NCBI GenBank assembly: GCA_030522415.1
Contig: CM060112.1
Coordinates: 2,973,001 to 3,037,000, forward strand
From: Channallabes apus
Taxonomy: Eukaryota > Chordata > Actinopteri > Siluriformes > Clariidae
Direction of reading: 5' to 3'
DNA: 64,000 bases
Position numbers and translations under genes: made by a program. The notes below the pieces were generated by a model that had not been told where the DNA came from, searched no databases, and saw nothing but the letters and a program-made list of their open reading frames with translations. Shown here piece by piece: positions 11,725 to 20,989 of the stretch. Each line of letters begins with the position of its first letter. The first letter of the stretch is position 1.

Positions 11725-12428
11725 GTCATGCTGAAATCTTCAAAGGAAAAACAAGATATGTTGTATGTTTGTGTGTACTTTCTTTACTTATTAGAAACAT
11801 TTAAAAAGTGCTTTACAGATCATTATAAAATGTTTTTTTTTAAATAAAAACAATAGAGTGCAATGAAATGAAGTAAAAAAAAAAGAATAAAATATACAGT
11901 ACTTTCGAAAAGTTTTGACCCTAATTTTTTTTTATATTTCGCTTCTAAAACGTCTGACGTTTTTAATGTATTTTTAAAGTGGACATACAGTCTCAATTTT
12001 TGCATAGGTTAATATGATTCTTTAGGGTCCTAATGAAAAGTTTGTAATATACTTTAATTAAAAAATCTCAATTGTTGTGTAAAAAAAACATTACTTTTAC
12101 CTGGTAAAAAGTAGCTCTGTTCTCAGCAACCTGTTTCAGTACATGCTCCTTTAAATGTTAATGACCTCTACTGAACCCGCCCCCCAGTTCTGTGGGGCGT
12201 GTCTTCACAATACAAGTGGGGTATAGCTTTGACAACAGTTAAAAATATTTAAAAAACAGTTAAAAATAATTTTACATGATGTTAGAATTATTTTATATAT
12301 AAAGGAGTTATTTCTACTCTCTTGCTCTCTTCCTCATAGATCTGATATTAACGTGTTAAATCTTCCCTGCTGCTATCTTCCTGTCCCCTCTTGCATCTGT
12401 TCATTCACGCTCACCTTCCCATACTCTG

Positions 12429-12460
<32 letters not shown>

Positions 12461-12477
12461 TCTCTCTTCCTCTCCTT
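11241..12477. other. AT-rich spacer
   Basis: No gene is seen. It contains poly-T and poly-A runs, the (AAT)n tract listed separately and a (CT)n tract near 12426-12470. Confidence 0.45.
11646..11722 (+). repeat. (AAT)n microsatellite
   Basis: An imperfect AATAATAAC section leads into a pure AAT tract up to 11722. Confidence 0.9.
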
Positions 12478-12640
12478 TGATTCAAATTCTAATTTTATTT
12501 GTCACATACACAGTCATACACAGTATGATATGCAGTGAAATGCTTATACGACAGCCAGTGACCTTAAAAATAAAATAAATGAGTAAAGAATAAATATCAA
12601 TAAAAAGAAATACTAAAGAAAATAAATTTAACTAGTAAAA
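12478..12640 (-). mobile_element. LINE 3' tail, reverse orientation
   Basis: On the plus strand it reads CAAATTCTAATTTTATTTGT and then CACATACACAGTCATACAC, followed by GCAGTGAAATGCTTATACGA. This is the reverse complement of the LINE tail at 51075-51235, which has the same GTCATATGCAGTGAAATG-type block and the same GTGACAAATAAAATTTGAAT ending. Only the untranslated end is present. Confidence 0.7.
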
Positions 12641-12666
12641 TAGTTGTACAAATATACAATGTACAA

Positions 12667-12805
12667 ATGAGGGCATAATAAAAATCTTACAAAATATAGG
12701 GGATATATAAATATTATTATTTTTATTATTTTTATTATAAATATATATATATATATATATATAAATATATATATATATTTTGTAAGATTTTTATTATGCA
12801 CTCAT
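12667..12805. repeat. Inverted repeat with (AT)n loop
   Basis: Arms 12667-12696 and 12776-12805 are reverse complements with one mismatch in 30 bp. They enclose about 79 bp of almost pure AT. It could extrude as a cruciform or be a small foldback element. Confidence 0.8.
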
Positions 12806-12877
12806 ATTTTTATATATATATAGTTATATATGTATATAAAATTTTACATGTGAATCTGGTTGTAAAACGTTTTTGAC

Positions 12878-12949
12878 TTCCCAGACCGGGAATCGAACTC
12901 GAGTTGCTGCGCTGAGAGCGCCGTATCCTAACCACTAGACCACAGAGGA
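12878..12949 (-). tRNA. tRNA-Glu(CTC)-like sequence, probably a pseudogene
   Basis: A 72-nt cloverleaf-like sequence on the minus strand carries the A-box region GTGGTCTAGTGGTTAGGA, anticodon loop CTCTCAG (anticodon CTC) and B box AGTTCGATTCCC. The anticodon stem has one mismatch and the T stem one. The acceptor stem (TCCTCTG with TCTGGGA) has two mismatched positions, which argues against a working gene. It is the closest of the three to a normal eukaryotic tRNA-Glu. Confidence 0.6.
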
Positions 12950-13142
12950 TTAATGGCTGCCGCTTGGAAATGCCGGCTATTCAACCCGCGACCTTATACA
13001 CGCGAAGCATTGTTTTTTCGGGATCTCACCAGGACATTTACATGGTTAATTTGTAGTAACATATGTCTATAGCACAGGCGTTTAGTCAAACATATTTATA
13101 CCGATCTTTTGCTGTTAATAAACAGAGACCTTTCTGACAGAC

Positions 13143-13173
<31 letters not shown>

Positions 13174-13348
13174 CTGACTGTCATATAGATGCCGGGAATA
13201 GGACATCATACACACGAAGCATTGTGTGTGTGTGTGTGTGTGTGAGTCTCTCCTTATGTCAGAAAAGCTTACCGAAGCATAGCGCACTCGCCTCGTTACT
13301 AAACGAACTTTTAGAAAAACTTTATAAACATGTAGTGCAAAAAGCATG

Positions 13349-13420
13349 TGCCTTGAGGGGGAATCGAACCCGGGGCCACCGCATTAGAGCGCGGCATCCT
13401 AGCCACTACACCACGAAGGA
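13349..13420 (-). tRNA. tRNA-Glu-like sequence with CTA at the anticodon position, probable pseudogene
   Basis: This is a 72-nt homologue of the sequence at 12878-12949. It has the A-box-like word GTGTAGTGGCTAGGAT and B box GGTTCGATTCCC. By position the anticodon would be CTA, which would read the stop codon UAG, but the stem pairs well only if the loop has eight bases (GCTCTAAT). The acceptor stem is mismatched at its first pair. It is probably not functional. Confidence 0.5.
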
Positions 13421-13834
13421 TTAACGGTTACCACCGCTGAAATGCCGGCTATTCAACCCGCGACCTTATACACGCGAAGCATTGTTTTTTTTTTCGGGAT
13501 CTCACCAGGACATTTACAATGGTTCATTTGTAGTAACATATGTCTATAGCACAGGCGTTTAGTCAAACATATTTATACCGATCTTTTGCTGTTAATAAAC
13601 AGAGACCTTTCTGACAAACAACGTGTGTGTGTGTGTGTCTGTGTGTGTGAATGAGGCATATAGATGTCGGGAATAGGACAACATACACGCGAAGCATTGT
13701 GTGTGTGTGTGTGTGTGTGTGTGTGACTGAGTCTCTCCTTATGTCAGAAAAGCTTACCGAAGCATAGCGCACTCGCCTCGTTACTAAACGAACATTAGAA
13801 AAACTTTATAAATATGTAGTGCAAAAAAAGCATG

Positions 13835-13906
13835 TACCTTAAGCAGGAATCGAACTCGGGTCTCCCGCGTGAAAGCACCGAATCCTAACCACTAGACCAC
13901 CACAAT
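13835..13906 (-). tRNA. tRNA-Glu(TTC)-like sequence, chimeric and probably a pseudogene
   Basis: The third 72-nt member. The 5' half is Glu-like (GGTCTAGTGGTTAGGATTCG, loop CTTTCAC, anticodon TTC). The 3' half (CACGCGGGAGACC) matches the same region of tRNA-Asp instead. Because the halves do not pair, the anticodon stem and T stem are poor. This suggests recombination or conversion between tRNA genes, then decay. Confidence 0.5.
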
Positions 13907-13984
13907 ACTGCAAGGCTGCTGCAACAAACAGCACACCACACTCATGTAGGTGCCATTTTGCTCCCGTGTAGAATAACAATGGCC

Positions 13985-14263
13985 GACGGTTCTTTTTTTC
14001 ACTCGGGGCGGGTCTTTGCTAAAACACCAGTGTCAATCAACTGTAGTAGGAGCGGCCTCTGTTGGTGTGACTTCACACCGACAGGCTTTTGAAAACGGCC
14101 TGATTTCAGAAGGGGCATCTTATATTATTAAATTAAAAGAAAATCGCTGGGCGGCTCTTTATCACTGTAGAGTGGTTGTGTACACACTCTCCTAACACAC
14201 AATGCAGTCCAAACAGCTTGAAAATGTCCATGTAGCACTGTAGGTGCCCTTTAAGGAATAATT
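13985..14263. repeat. Probable dispersed repeat fragment
   Basis: It contains GTGGTTGTGTACACACTCTC, CCAAACAGCTTGAAAATGTC and ATGTAGCACTGTAGGTGCCC, words I associate with a non-autonomous DNA transposon common in fish genomes. No terminal repeats were identified. Confidence 0.35.
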
Positions 14264-14656
14264 CTCCAGGCTTCCAACTGTAAATAACTGTCTCTCATTG
14301 TCACCCCAGTCCTGTACCTGAGCAGTTCCAGAGGAATGTGTTTTATTTATTAAGCCACACAGTGACGTACAGTATGATAAAGGATAAAAACATCTAACTT
14401 AAGCCCTGACCCAGTGAGAAACAGGTGCAGATGATGACAGATGATCAGGCCAGTGATTAGTTTACTGCTGATGCTGAATGATGTGTAGTTGGAACAGACG
14501 AGAGGGGAAAGGAGGTCGCTGCTGAGGTTGTTACATTAACAGTTTTTAAACTGTATCCTTGGAAAACATCTGTTCCTATTTCTTTTCCATTTAATCAACA
14601 TCATTTAATTTCATTTAATATGATGAAATGGGGTTCGAGACTTTTGCACAGTACAG
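14264..14656 (+). mobile_element. Tc1/mariner-type MITE, 5'-truncated copy
   Basis: It aligns with the full copy at 55379-55856 over shared blocks: CCAGGCTTCC, TTCCAGAGGAATGTG, AACATCTAACTTAAG, CCTGACCCAGTGAGA, GGAACAGACGAGAGGGGAAA and AGGTCGCTGCTGAGG. The right end reads GGGGTTCGAGACTTTTGCAC and then AGTAC, the expected inverted terminal repeat. The left end is missing. Confidence 0.8.
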
Positions 14657-15499
14657 CATATAATAATAAAGAACTCTTACAATCTAATGGAGGCAATTCC
14701 CAGGATTGGGCTCATAATGAGAAATGACACCATCACCCTCTGTAGATGGGTAATAGATACGAGCAGCTTGTTCACATATACGTTAATTTAAAAGCTCTTT
14801 GTTTAATTTATCAATTAGTTCACTGAAGCAAGATGATGAAGAACATCTCGGGAGATTCACATGATGTCACACTACAGCAAACGTCTTATCAAGTGAAAAT
14901 AGATCAAAGCTAGTTATATTTAACTTCAATTTCTTAATAAAGCAATCCAAGAATAAGATGTTTTAGCTTATTTTTATGCATAATTGTTGTTAATTGTTCA
15001 ATTGGCAAATAATTTGTCTACATTTTATGTTTGGAAATAAGCAAAATAGTCGTGTTTCTGGAAGTACTGTACCCTTATACAACTTTTACTGTATGTGACT
15101 GTCACATCAAATTAGGTATTAAGTCACACTTTGGGTGATCTGAGTTCTGCATGTTTTTTTTTTTTTAGGTTTACTGATTTATGCCAAAACTGAAGATGTG
15201 GTACTGTATGGTTCACATATTGTCATTGGTCACAGTGCAAAAACCTGGGTGACATGCAAAGAGAAAAAAGTGCTCAGTGTCAATGACATCATCATCAACC
15301 CCAGGAGTTTTAATACCTTAGTTTATATGACAACTCACATATTTGGTTTACACTTTGTTTTTCATATAATAGGGAATATTAGACAAATCAGGCTAGTTAT
15401 TTCCACATGTAATTTTTTAAATAGGGGAAATTTACTTAACATATTGCACATATTACGGTACAGTATATAGTACAGTATACAGTAAATACTGTATAAATT
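14657..15499. other. Unassigned spacer
   Basis: No exon or recognised repeat. A local cluster of TACAGTA words lies at 15458-15490. Confidence 0.4.
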
Positions 15500-15539
15500 T
15501 AACAAAGCCTCCTGTGCATGATTGCCATTTCTGTATAAA

Positions 15540-15799
15540 CACACACACACACACAGGTGACATTGTACACCTGGTGTTTGTCCGTGTAGCTGCACTTCCA
15601 TCGTGTTCCTTTCCATCTGCTTCATGCTGTATCTTTCCTTGGGACATCGTGTACCATCACAAGTAAAAATGAAAGATGGCTTCGATCTGGGGATGTCATA
15701 GGACATTCTGCATCTCCACGGAGACCAATCCAACACACCGGGAGCCACCGGTTTAACCACCCGCTGTGTATTAAGACTTCTGAGACATCCTATAGACAA
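15540..15799 (-). pseudogene. Possible IL-17-like coding fragment
   Basis: The minus-strand frame from 15799 contains LDWSPWRCRMSYDIPRSKPS followed by FIFTCDGTRCPKERYSM. IL-17 family cytokines have a conserved SPW-x-YR...D...R-x-P segment followed by a cysteine cluster (C-x4-C between outer cysteines), and the order and spacing here are similar. A later Y-x-M...V-x-L pattern also fits loosely. The expected C-terminal GCTCV block is absent: the frame runs into a (GT)n tract at about 15540-15556 and then nonsense-like sequence. It may be a broken gene, a last exon disrupted by the microsatellite, or a chance likeness. No upstream exon was identified. Confidence 0.3.
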
Positions 15800-16597
15800 C
15801 TGTTCTATGTCATTTGTTCACTCTTTTTAAAGCTGTGTTTGGTATTAAAAATAAATTCCAGCTTTTTGATGCAGTTTATAGCCTTGAAACAAATATCAGT
15901 TTTAATATTGTTTTATTATTGTTTAACTGCAGTAAAATTGATTTATGTCAAGAGCTTAATGCAAATACTGTAAAAGTCTGCTCAGTGCTGTGTCTTATGT
16001 GTACACTGGTGAGAAATGAGTTTAATATGTTTATCCTGGCCAATGCGAGCGGCTACAGTATATAATGTACAGCATCTAAAAATAAAAAAAAATGGAAGGA
16101 AAAGCAAGTTCCAGCGATGCCTTTGCACACTTTCTTTTTAAATTGCTTCCTTCAGGCAAGAAAATCTCGTATACGTACAACAGCCTGGTTTCGTAACCGC
16201 ACTTACCCATCTGCTTTTAGACTCCTCCACTCCTCATAACTGCATCAGGATTCAAATTTATTTATGTATTCATCATTTGCATAAACGCATATTTATTTAT
16301 GATCCAATCTCATTTAAATATTTCATTTGTTTATTGAAATATTACTGTGCCATCTTTTGGAATTTTTCTTATGTTGAGTTTCACTCAGTCTGTTTTAGAC
16401 ATTTCTAATCACCTTCAAATTGTCTCACTTTAGCTACGGAACAGTATGATGTACTTAATTTTATGACGTAATCACCTACGACTTGGCTGCCAGACTCCTG
16501 TTCGTATTTCTCACCTGGTAACAGCCACCAACTATGGAAGCTACATGTATCTGGTGCGCAGAATAAACCTCAACATAAACAGTGTAGTATCTACAGT
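15800..16597. other. Spacer with a possible LINE C-terminal scrap
   Basis: At 16150-16235 the plus strand (CTTCCTTCAGGCAAGAAAAT ... CTTTTAGACTCCTCCACTCC) resembles the PSGRRYR...FPSAVRLLN ending of CR1/Rex1-like LINE proteins. The rest is unassigned AT-rich sequence. Confidence 0.35.
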
Positions 16598-16852
16598 ATT
16601 CCATCCATCCATCCTTCTAGACACTTCTGTAGTCCAACTGTAGAAGGCCAATGATTATTACTATTGTATTTATTCCCATCTTTACAACCGTGTAGTAGAA
16701 CCTCCGGTCAACATTCACATTTACACACTATGGGCAATTTGGGAACATCAAATTTCCTGGCCTAATCTGCATGTCTTCGTGGCTGTGGGAGGAAACCAGA
16801 ATCTGGACCCAGGAGACAGTGCTAAACACTAGGCCAAAGTGCTGCGGTAGTA
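16598..16852 (-). mobile_element. SINE remnant, reverse orientation
   Basis: The minus strand reads from a decayed head (GCACTTTGGCCTAGTGTTTAGC) through TGGTTTCCTCCCACAGCCAC and GACATGCAGATTAGGCC to AAATTGCCCATAGTGTG. This is the same order as the intact SINE at 6628. The plus strand starts with CCATCCATCC, the complement of its GGAT-type tail. Confidence 0.65.
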
Positions 16853-17335
16853 TCTACAGTATTACAGCATAATATTTAGTAGTTTAAGGTGCCGGGTTGG
16901 ATTTAGCTGTTTCACTAGATTGCCTCCACCAACACTATGAGAGGTTGGTATGAAGTGCTCCAGTAGTGACAACTCAAAGCTCTCCACATCAGCACTAAAC
17001 AAGGAACATGTTGGACTCTACAATCCCTTATGAAGAGACACGAACTGGCTACAAAGTCAACATTTTCGTCTGCAATTACATTTTAAGGTTTTGACTACGG
17101 TTTGGAAATCTTTTTGCCAGAGACATCTTTTTGCATTTCTCCCAAACCATGACAGGTCAAAATGCTGATGGACGTCCTGATGATCTCTCCGTGCCTTCAT
17201 ACTGTATGTGCTCGAACTCATAGCGGTTCAGGATTTTTGCTCAGTTTATCCTGAAATGTCCACATCGTTCTTGTTGCTGTGTTAATCACAAACACGACTC
17301 TGGTTAAACACCTAGTTTCTTTTCATTTCCACCCC
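16853..17335. other. Unassigned spacer
   Basis: No recognised gene or repeat. Confidence 0.4.
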
Positions 17336-17425
17336 ACTAAACATTGGACGTCGGATAGACGTGCAGATCATGTCTATATTGGGTCCGTCGGTCCATGACC
17401 AATTCTGGACGTCTATTCGACGTCC

Positions 17426-17675
17426 AACTAGGTCCACTATTTGGACGTCCAACCATGACCCAAATTGGACGTCCAAACTAGGTCCACTATTTGGACGTCC
17501 AACCATGACCCAACTTGGACGTCCAAACTAGGTCCACTATTTGGACGTCCAACCATGACCCAACTTGGACGTCATTTTGACGACCTAATCTATCTTATTT
17601 TTTTTGGACGTCATTTTGACGTCCAAACTAGGTCCACTATTTGGACGTCCAACCATGACCCAACTAGGACGTCAT
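17426..17675 (+). repeat. 50-bp tandem repeat with paired GACGTC sites
   Basis: The word AACTAGGTCCACTATTTGGA starts at 17426, 17476, 17526 and 17626, so the unit is 50 bp and one unit (17576-17625) is rearranged. Each unit carries two GGACGTCC palindromes. Confidence 0.9.
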
Positions 17676-18227
17676 TTTGACGTTCAACATTTGACCTAAT
17701 CTGACTTAGACCAAAGGCATATATATATATATATAGTAATACAATATAAAATAAAAACATAAATAACTTGATTATAGGCTTTAAATGAAATTAAAACTGT
17801 TAAAGGGAAACAGGAAAATGTAAAAAAGAAACATATTGTGGCGTGGGCTGGGCAGCGGCTGACGACCATCATGCTTTGCGGCGGGTTGCTGTGGTCACCG
17901 TGATGAGGAAATGTGTTTGGGTTAATGGATTCGGCCAAGTTTACTGTAGGTGTATTGAGTATGTGTGTGTGAGAGACTTGTTGAATGTGTTCCGGTTCAT
18001 GCTAAGGCTGAATTGGGTTTGGCTCTCGAGTGATTGCGTTTCTTTTCCCGTGCGTGCTGTGTACTTCCAGCCATTTGCATTCGGAAGCAATCAATCCAAC
18101 TCGTATCTCCACGATAGCGAGCGATCGCAGCGCGATCGGAGCGGCGAGTTGAAGATCCCGGGTCGCGGGGCGGAGCCCAATGGTGACGCTGCGCAAGCTA
18201 CAGCGCCGTCAGCCGCTTTGGGGGAGT

Positions 18228-18468
18228 CAACATTAGACGTCGGAAAAAAGACGTCGCCTGGCATTACAAAACAACCCCATCTATGGACGGAAATTGGACG
18301 TCCAAAAATTACATGAAAAAGACATCACTACGATGGTCCCACCGACGTCAAAATTAGACGTCGAAAAAAAGACGTCGCCTGGCGTTACAAAACAACCCCA
18401 TCTATGGACGGAAATTGGACGTCCAAAATGACATGGAAAAGACGTCACTACGACGTCACATTGCGCAG
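18228..18468 (+). repeat. 121-bp direct repeat, two copies
   Basis: GACGTCGCCTGGC occurs at about 18250 and 18371, followed in both copies by ATTACAAAACAACCCCATCT-type sequence and AATTGGACGTCC. The two units differ by a few substitutions, several of which alter the CG in GACGTC, as expected from CpG decay. Confidence 0.85.
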
Positions 18469-18473
18469 TGGGA

Positions 18474-20862
18474 CTGACTTTGAAAATAATGTTCCAGAAA
18501 CTCCAGAACATTATGAATCATTCCACGCACCTTAATTTTTCCTCTCCTGTCTCGGCCTACAGTACCTGTGCCTTTCGGTATGAAGAGCCATTTTGGGCTC
18601 AATTATTGGATTTTGTTTCTCACCTTCTCTTATCCGGCGCTGCGCTGACAGCCTTAGCCGCGGGTCGGGTTCTCGCTGTGTGCTCTCTAATAGATCTGAT
18701 TTTTGACTTTCGGCTGATGGGATCGGAGGATTGATCGCTTCAGACCACCACATGGTGTGGCACAGAGATAGAGTGTGTTCCAGTGGAGGCGTGGGGGAAA
18801 CGTAAGCCAAAACACACACACACACACAGGAAATGTCAAGAAGATTCTGTAAGACGATACAGAAATAAGTGACTCTTGAGAACCTTATAACATGGACATA
18901 AATTACAATGTTGTCAGGATTGTTGGAGCTTCATGATGAGGCGAGTAAAAAAGCACATTTACAAAGATGAGAAAGGAGGTGTGTAATGAGACGAGACCAC
19001 ATCATGGTATCATGTATCGCCTTTATATCCTTTTCTTTTTTTTCAGTCATCAGAGTGTAAACGTCGGCCTGTTATAATACCTGAGAATAATACTGATACA
19101 GACTGTCTGAATCACGAATCACGCAGAGATCAGCCGCTAACGAGAGCTCCAGCACTCCGCACTCTCGCACATGAAGCCCACATTAACGATATCGTCAGCA
19201 TGGTAACCTGACAGCAGCACTGAAGCAGTGAGGAACTCTGTCCAGGAGCCCCAACACAGACACTGAAAGAACAACATGAAAAACATTAGATAATAATTAA
19301 TTCACATAATATAATACAATAACATTGTATAATCATTTTTGAGAGAAACAAGTAGAAATTTAGGTATGCGGCAGCTGAAAACTTATTTTTTTATTTTTTT
19401 ATGAAATGCACAAATTAGTAAAAGTAAGTAAATTACATGTTTTCTTATTAAAGTGTTTGGATAGAGAGAGAGTTTTTAAAAGTTAGAAGAAAAAAAATCT
19501 CAAATATGAAATAAATGTAGAGAAATGATAATTATCTGATAAAATAATCAGTTCTAGACTTCGGTCATGAGTTGCAATTAGTCTTTATTAAATGTTTATT
19601 AAGGTTTATGTGAAAGTGTCACTTTTATTTGTTAAATCAACCTGACATTAAATTAACGGTCTGGAATAAGCCATTCAGACAAAACACTGATTTTATATTT
19701 TGCTATAATACAAAACATCTGTGTGGCCAAAGCAGCTACTTCTGAAGTTTATGTAATGTGGAAGTGACCAAACTCGCGTCCCTAAAAAATGTCAAGTTGT
19801 TAACTTCAGCTGTTTTGGAGAGATGATTTTATATGTGACCCAGCGTTATACTGTCTCACGTCAAACAATAATCGTTTCAAATGCTAATTATTAATATTTC
19901 TTTATGAGTATTGATACAGTAATATAGAGTATTGAGTATACAGTAGTAATGAAAATTTTATTCTCCACGAAATCTGTAGTGTCTGTAAGCATGTCAAATT
20001 CATGTTGCAATATCTTAATAAATTAGCATTTTAGAATAATACACTTTTTCACGTTTCATGTCTTTTCATGTCAAATTTAAAATAAAGTTACAGACACTGC
20101 AGACATACAGTAAAAGGGCCTGAAACTGTATTTAACAAATGAGTTTCTTTTTATCTGATAAAAATATAAATGTGCATACATATTTACAAAAACATAAATA
20201 AAAATACGAAGCATGGATCATTTTTCAGCAATCATGAAAAATATTGTAGGATTTTATGATCATATCTGAAAATTCACTTTTTCACCCAGATGAGACACGT
20301 TTTAGCACCGGCACCGTGTTCTGGCCATCTATGTTTAAGTAGATTTATATCATTTATCATAACCTGAGCTAATGTAGGTCTTATGTCGCTTTATGAACAC
20401 CACACCAAGGTTATTTTTTCGTTTTTTTTATTAATTGTTTTTTGTAGGAAAGCAGTCAGCACTAAAACCTCACCAAAATGAAGCTCTCTAACACAAACGG
20501 CTGCTGAGCCGTTTCAGATTGCCTCGCAATTTGTGTTCGATGGAGGAAAGTGAATTAAATCAAGGACACAAAGCTAGCCAGATAAGTATGATCTTTGTCC
20601 CCTTAGTGTCCTTCACTTAGGCGCTCTGAAGAGACGGCTGAGACAGACCTCATTCTCTCTGACTTTTCACAGGAATTAAATTCCTCAATAAAAACACAAC
20701 TATTTCCCTCTGCTGACAAAACATCACCTCTCACCAGCTCACCTACACATTTACCGAGTCGCTCTCGAGTCCAGTGCGCGGACAGGACGTTTATCTCCAG
20801 CAGCATTTATAGTAGAGTTCATCAAAAAAAAAGAGAGAAAAGAGACAAAATGTACTGCATCA
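18474..20862. other. Long unassigned spacer
   Basis: No recognised repeat or gene. Frames at 18468-18825 on both strands and 20603-20806 (minus) have no domain and no splice context I trust. Composition is AT-rich between 19280 and 20460. Confidence 0.4.
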
Positions 20863-20940
20863 GTACTTTACTAAAAAGTTTTTCATAGCTAAAGTAAAAT
20901 AACTTGTACTTTAGCTAATAAAAACTTTTTAGTAAAGTAC
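20863..20940. repeat. Near-perfect hairpin, 34-bp arms
   Basis: Arms 20863-20896 and 20907-20940 are reverse complements with two adjacent mismatches, separated by a 10-base loop. The arm word GTACTTTACTAAAAAG resembles the GTAAAGTAC words of the dispersed repeat near 7795 and 8500. It lies about 50 bp beyond the 3' end of the LINE that follows. Confidence 0.9.
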
Positions 20941-20989
20941 AGTTAAAATATTGTGCCTGGAATTCTGGGAATTTCTTGATAGTAGATTA

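Larger units (their letters stand above)
12850..13930 (-). repeat. Tandem repeat with units of about 470-490 bp carrying tRNA-like sequences
   Basis: Sequence from about 12950 to 13420 recurs at about 13421 to 13906. Shared blocks include ATGCCGGCTATTCAACCCGC, ACACGCGAAGCATTG, TCTCACCAGGACATTTACA, AGCACAGGCGTTTAGTCAAA and CCGATCTTTTGCTGTTAATA. Each unit ends in a tRNA-like sequence and carries two GT microsatellites of varying length. The units are clearly duplicates, differing mainly in simple-repeat length and in the tRNA-like part. Confidence 0.85.
17336..18473. mobile_element. Non-autonomous element built from GACGTC palindromes
   Basis: Both ends are packed with GACGTC, often as the 12-bp palindrome TTGGACGTCCAA. 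The ends look like diverged inverted termini: left CCCACTAAACATTGGACGTCG, right (reverse complement) CCCACTGCGCAATGTGACGTCG. The left 330 bp holds a 50-bp tandem repeat and the right 240 bp a 121-bp repeat. The middle has an AT run at 17718-17736 and a GC-rich block at 18115-18215. No transposase was found, and the open frame at 17843-18316 has no domain and crosses the repeats. Clustered subterminal motifs suggest a DNA transposon, superfamily unknown. No target duplication was identified. Confidence 0.55.

Noticed and set aside
13096..13772. Frames with CVCVCV or THTHTH runs
   Set aside because: They are translations of GT/CA microsatellites within the tRNA-like repeat units.
17843..18316. 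157-codon frame inside the GACGTC element
   Set aside because: No domain, runs across the 121-bp repeats, and composition follows the GC-rich core. It does not look like a transposase.
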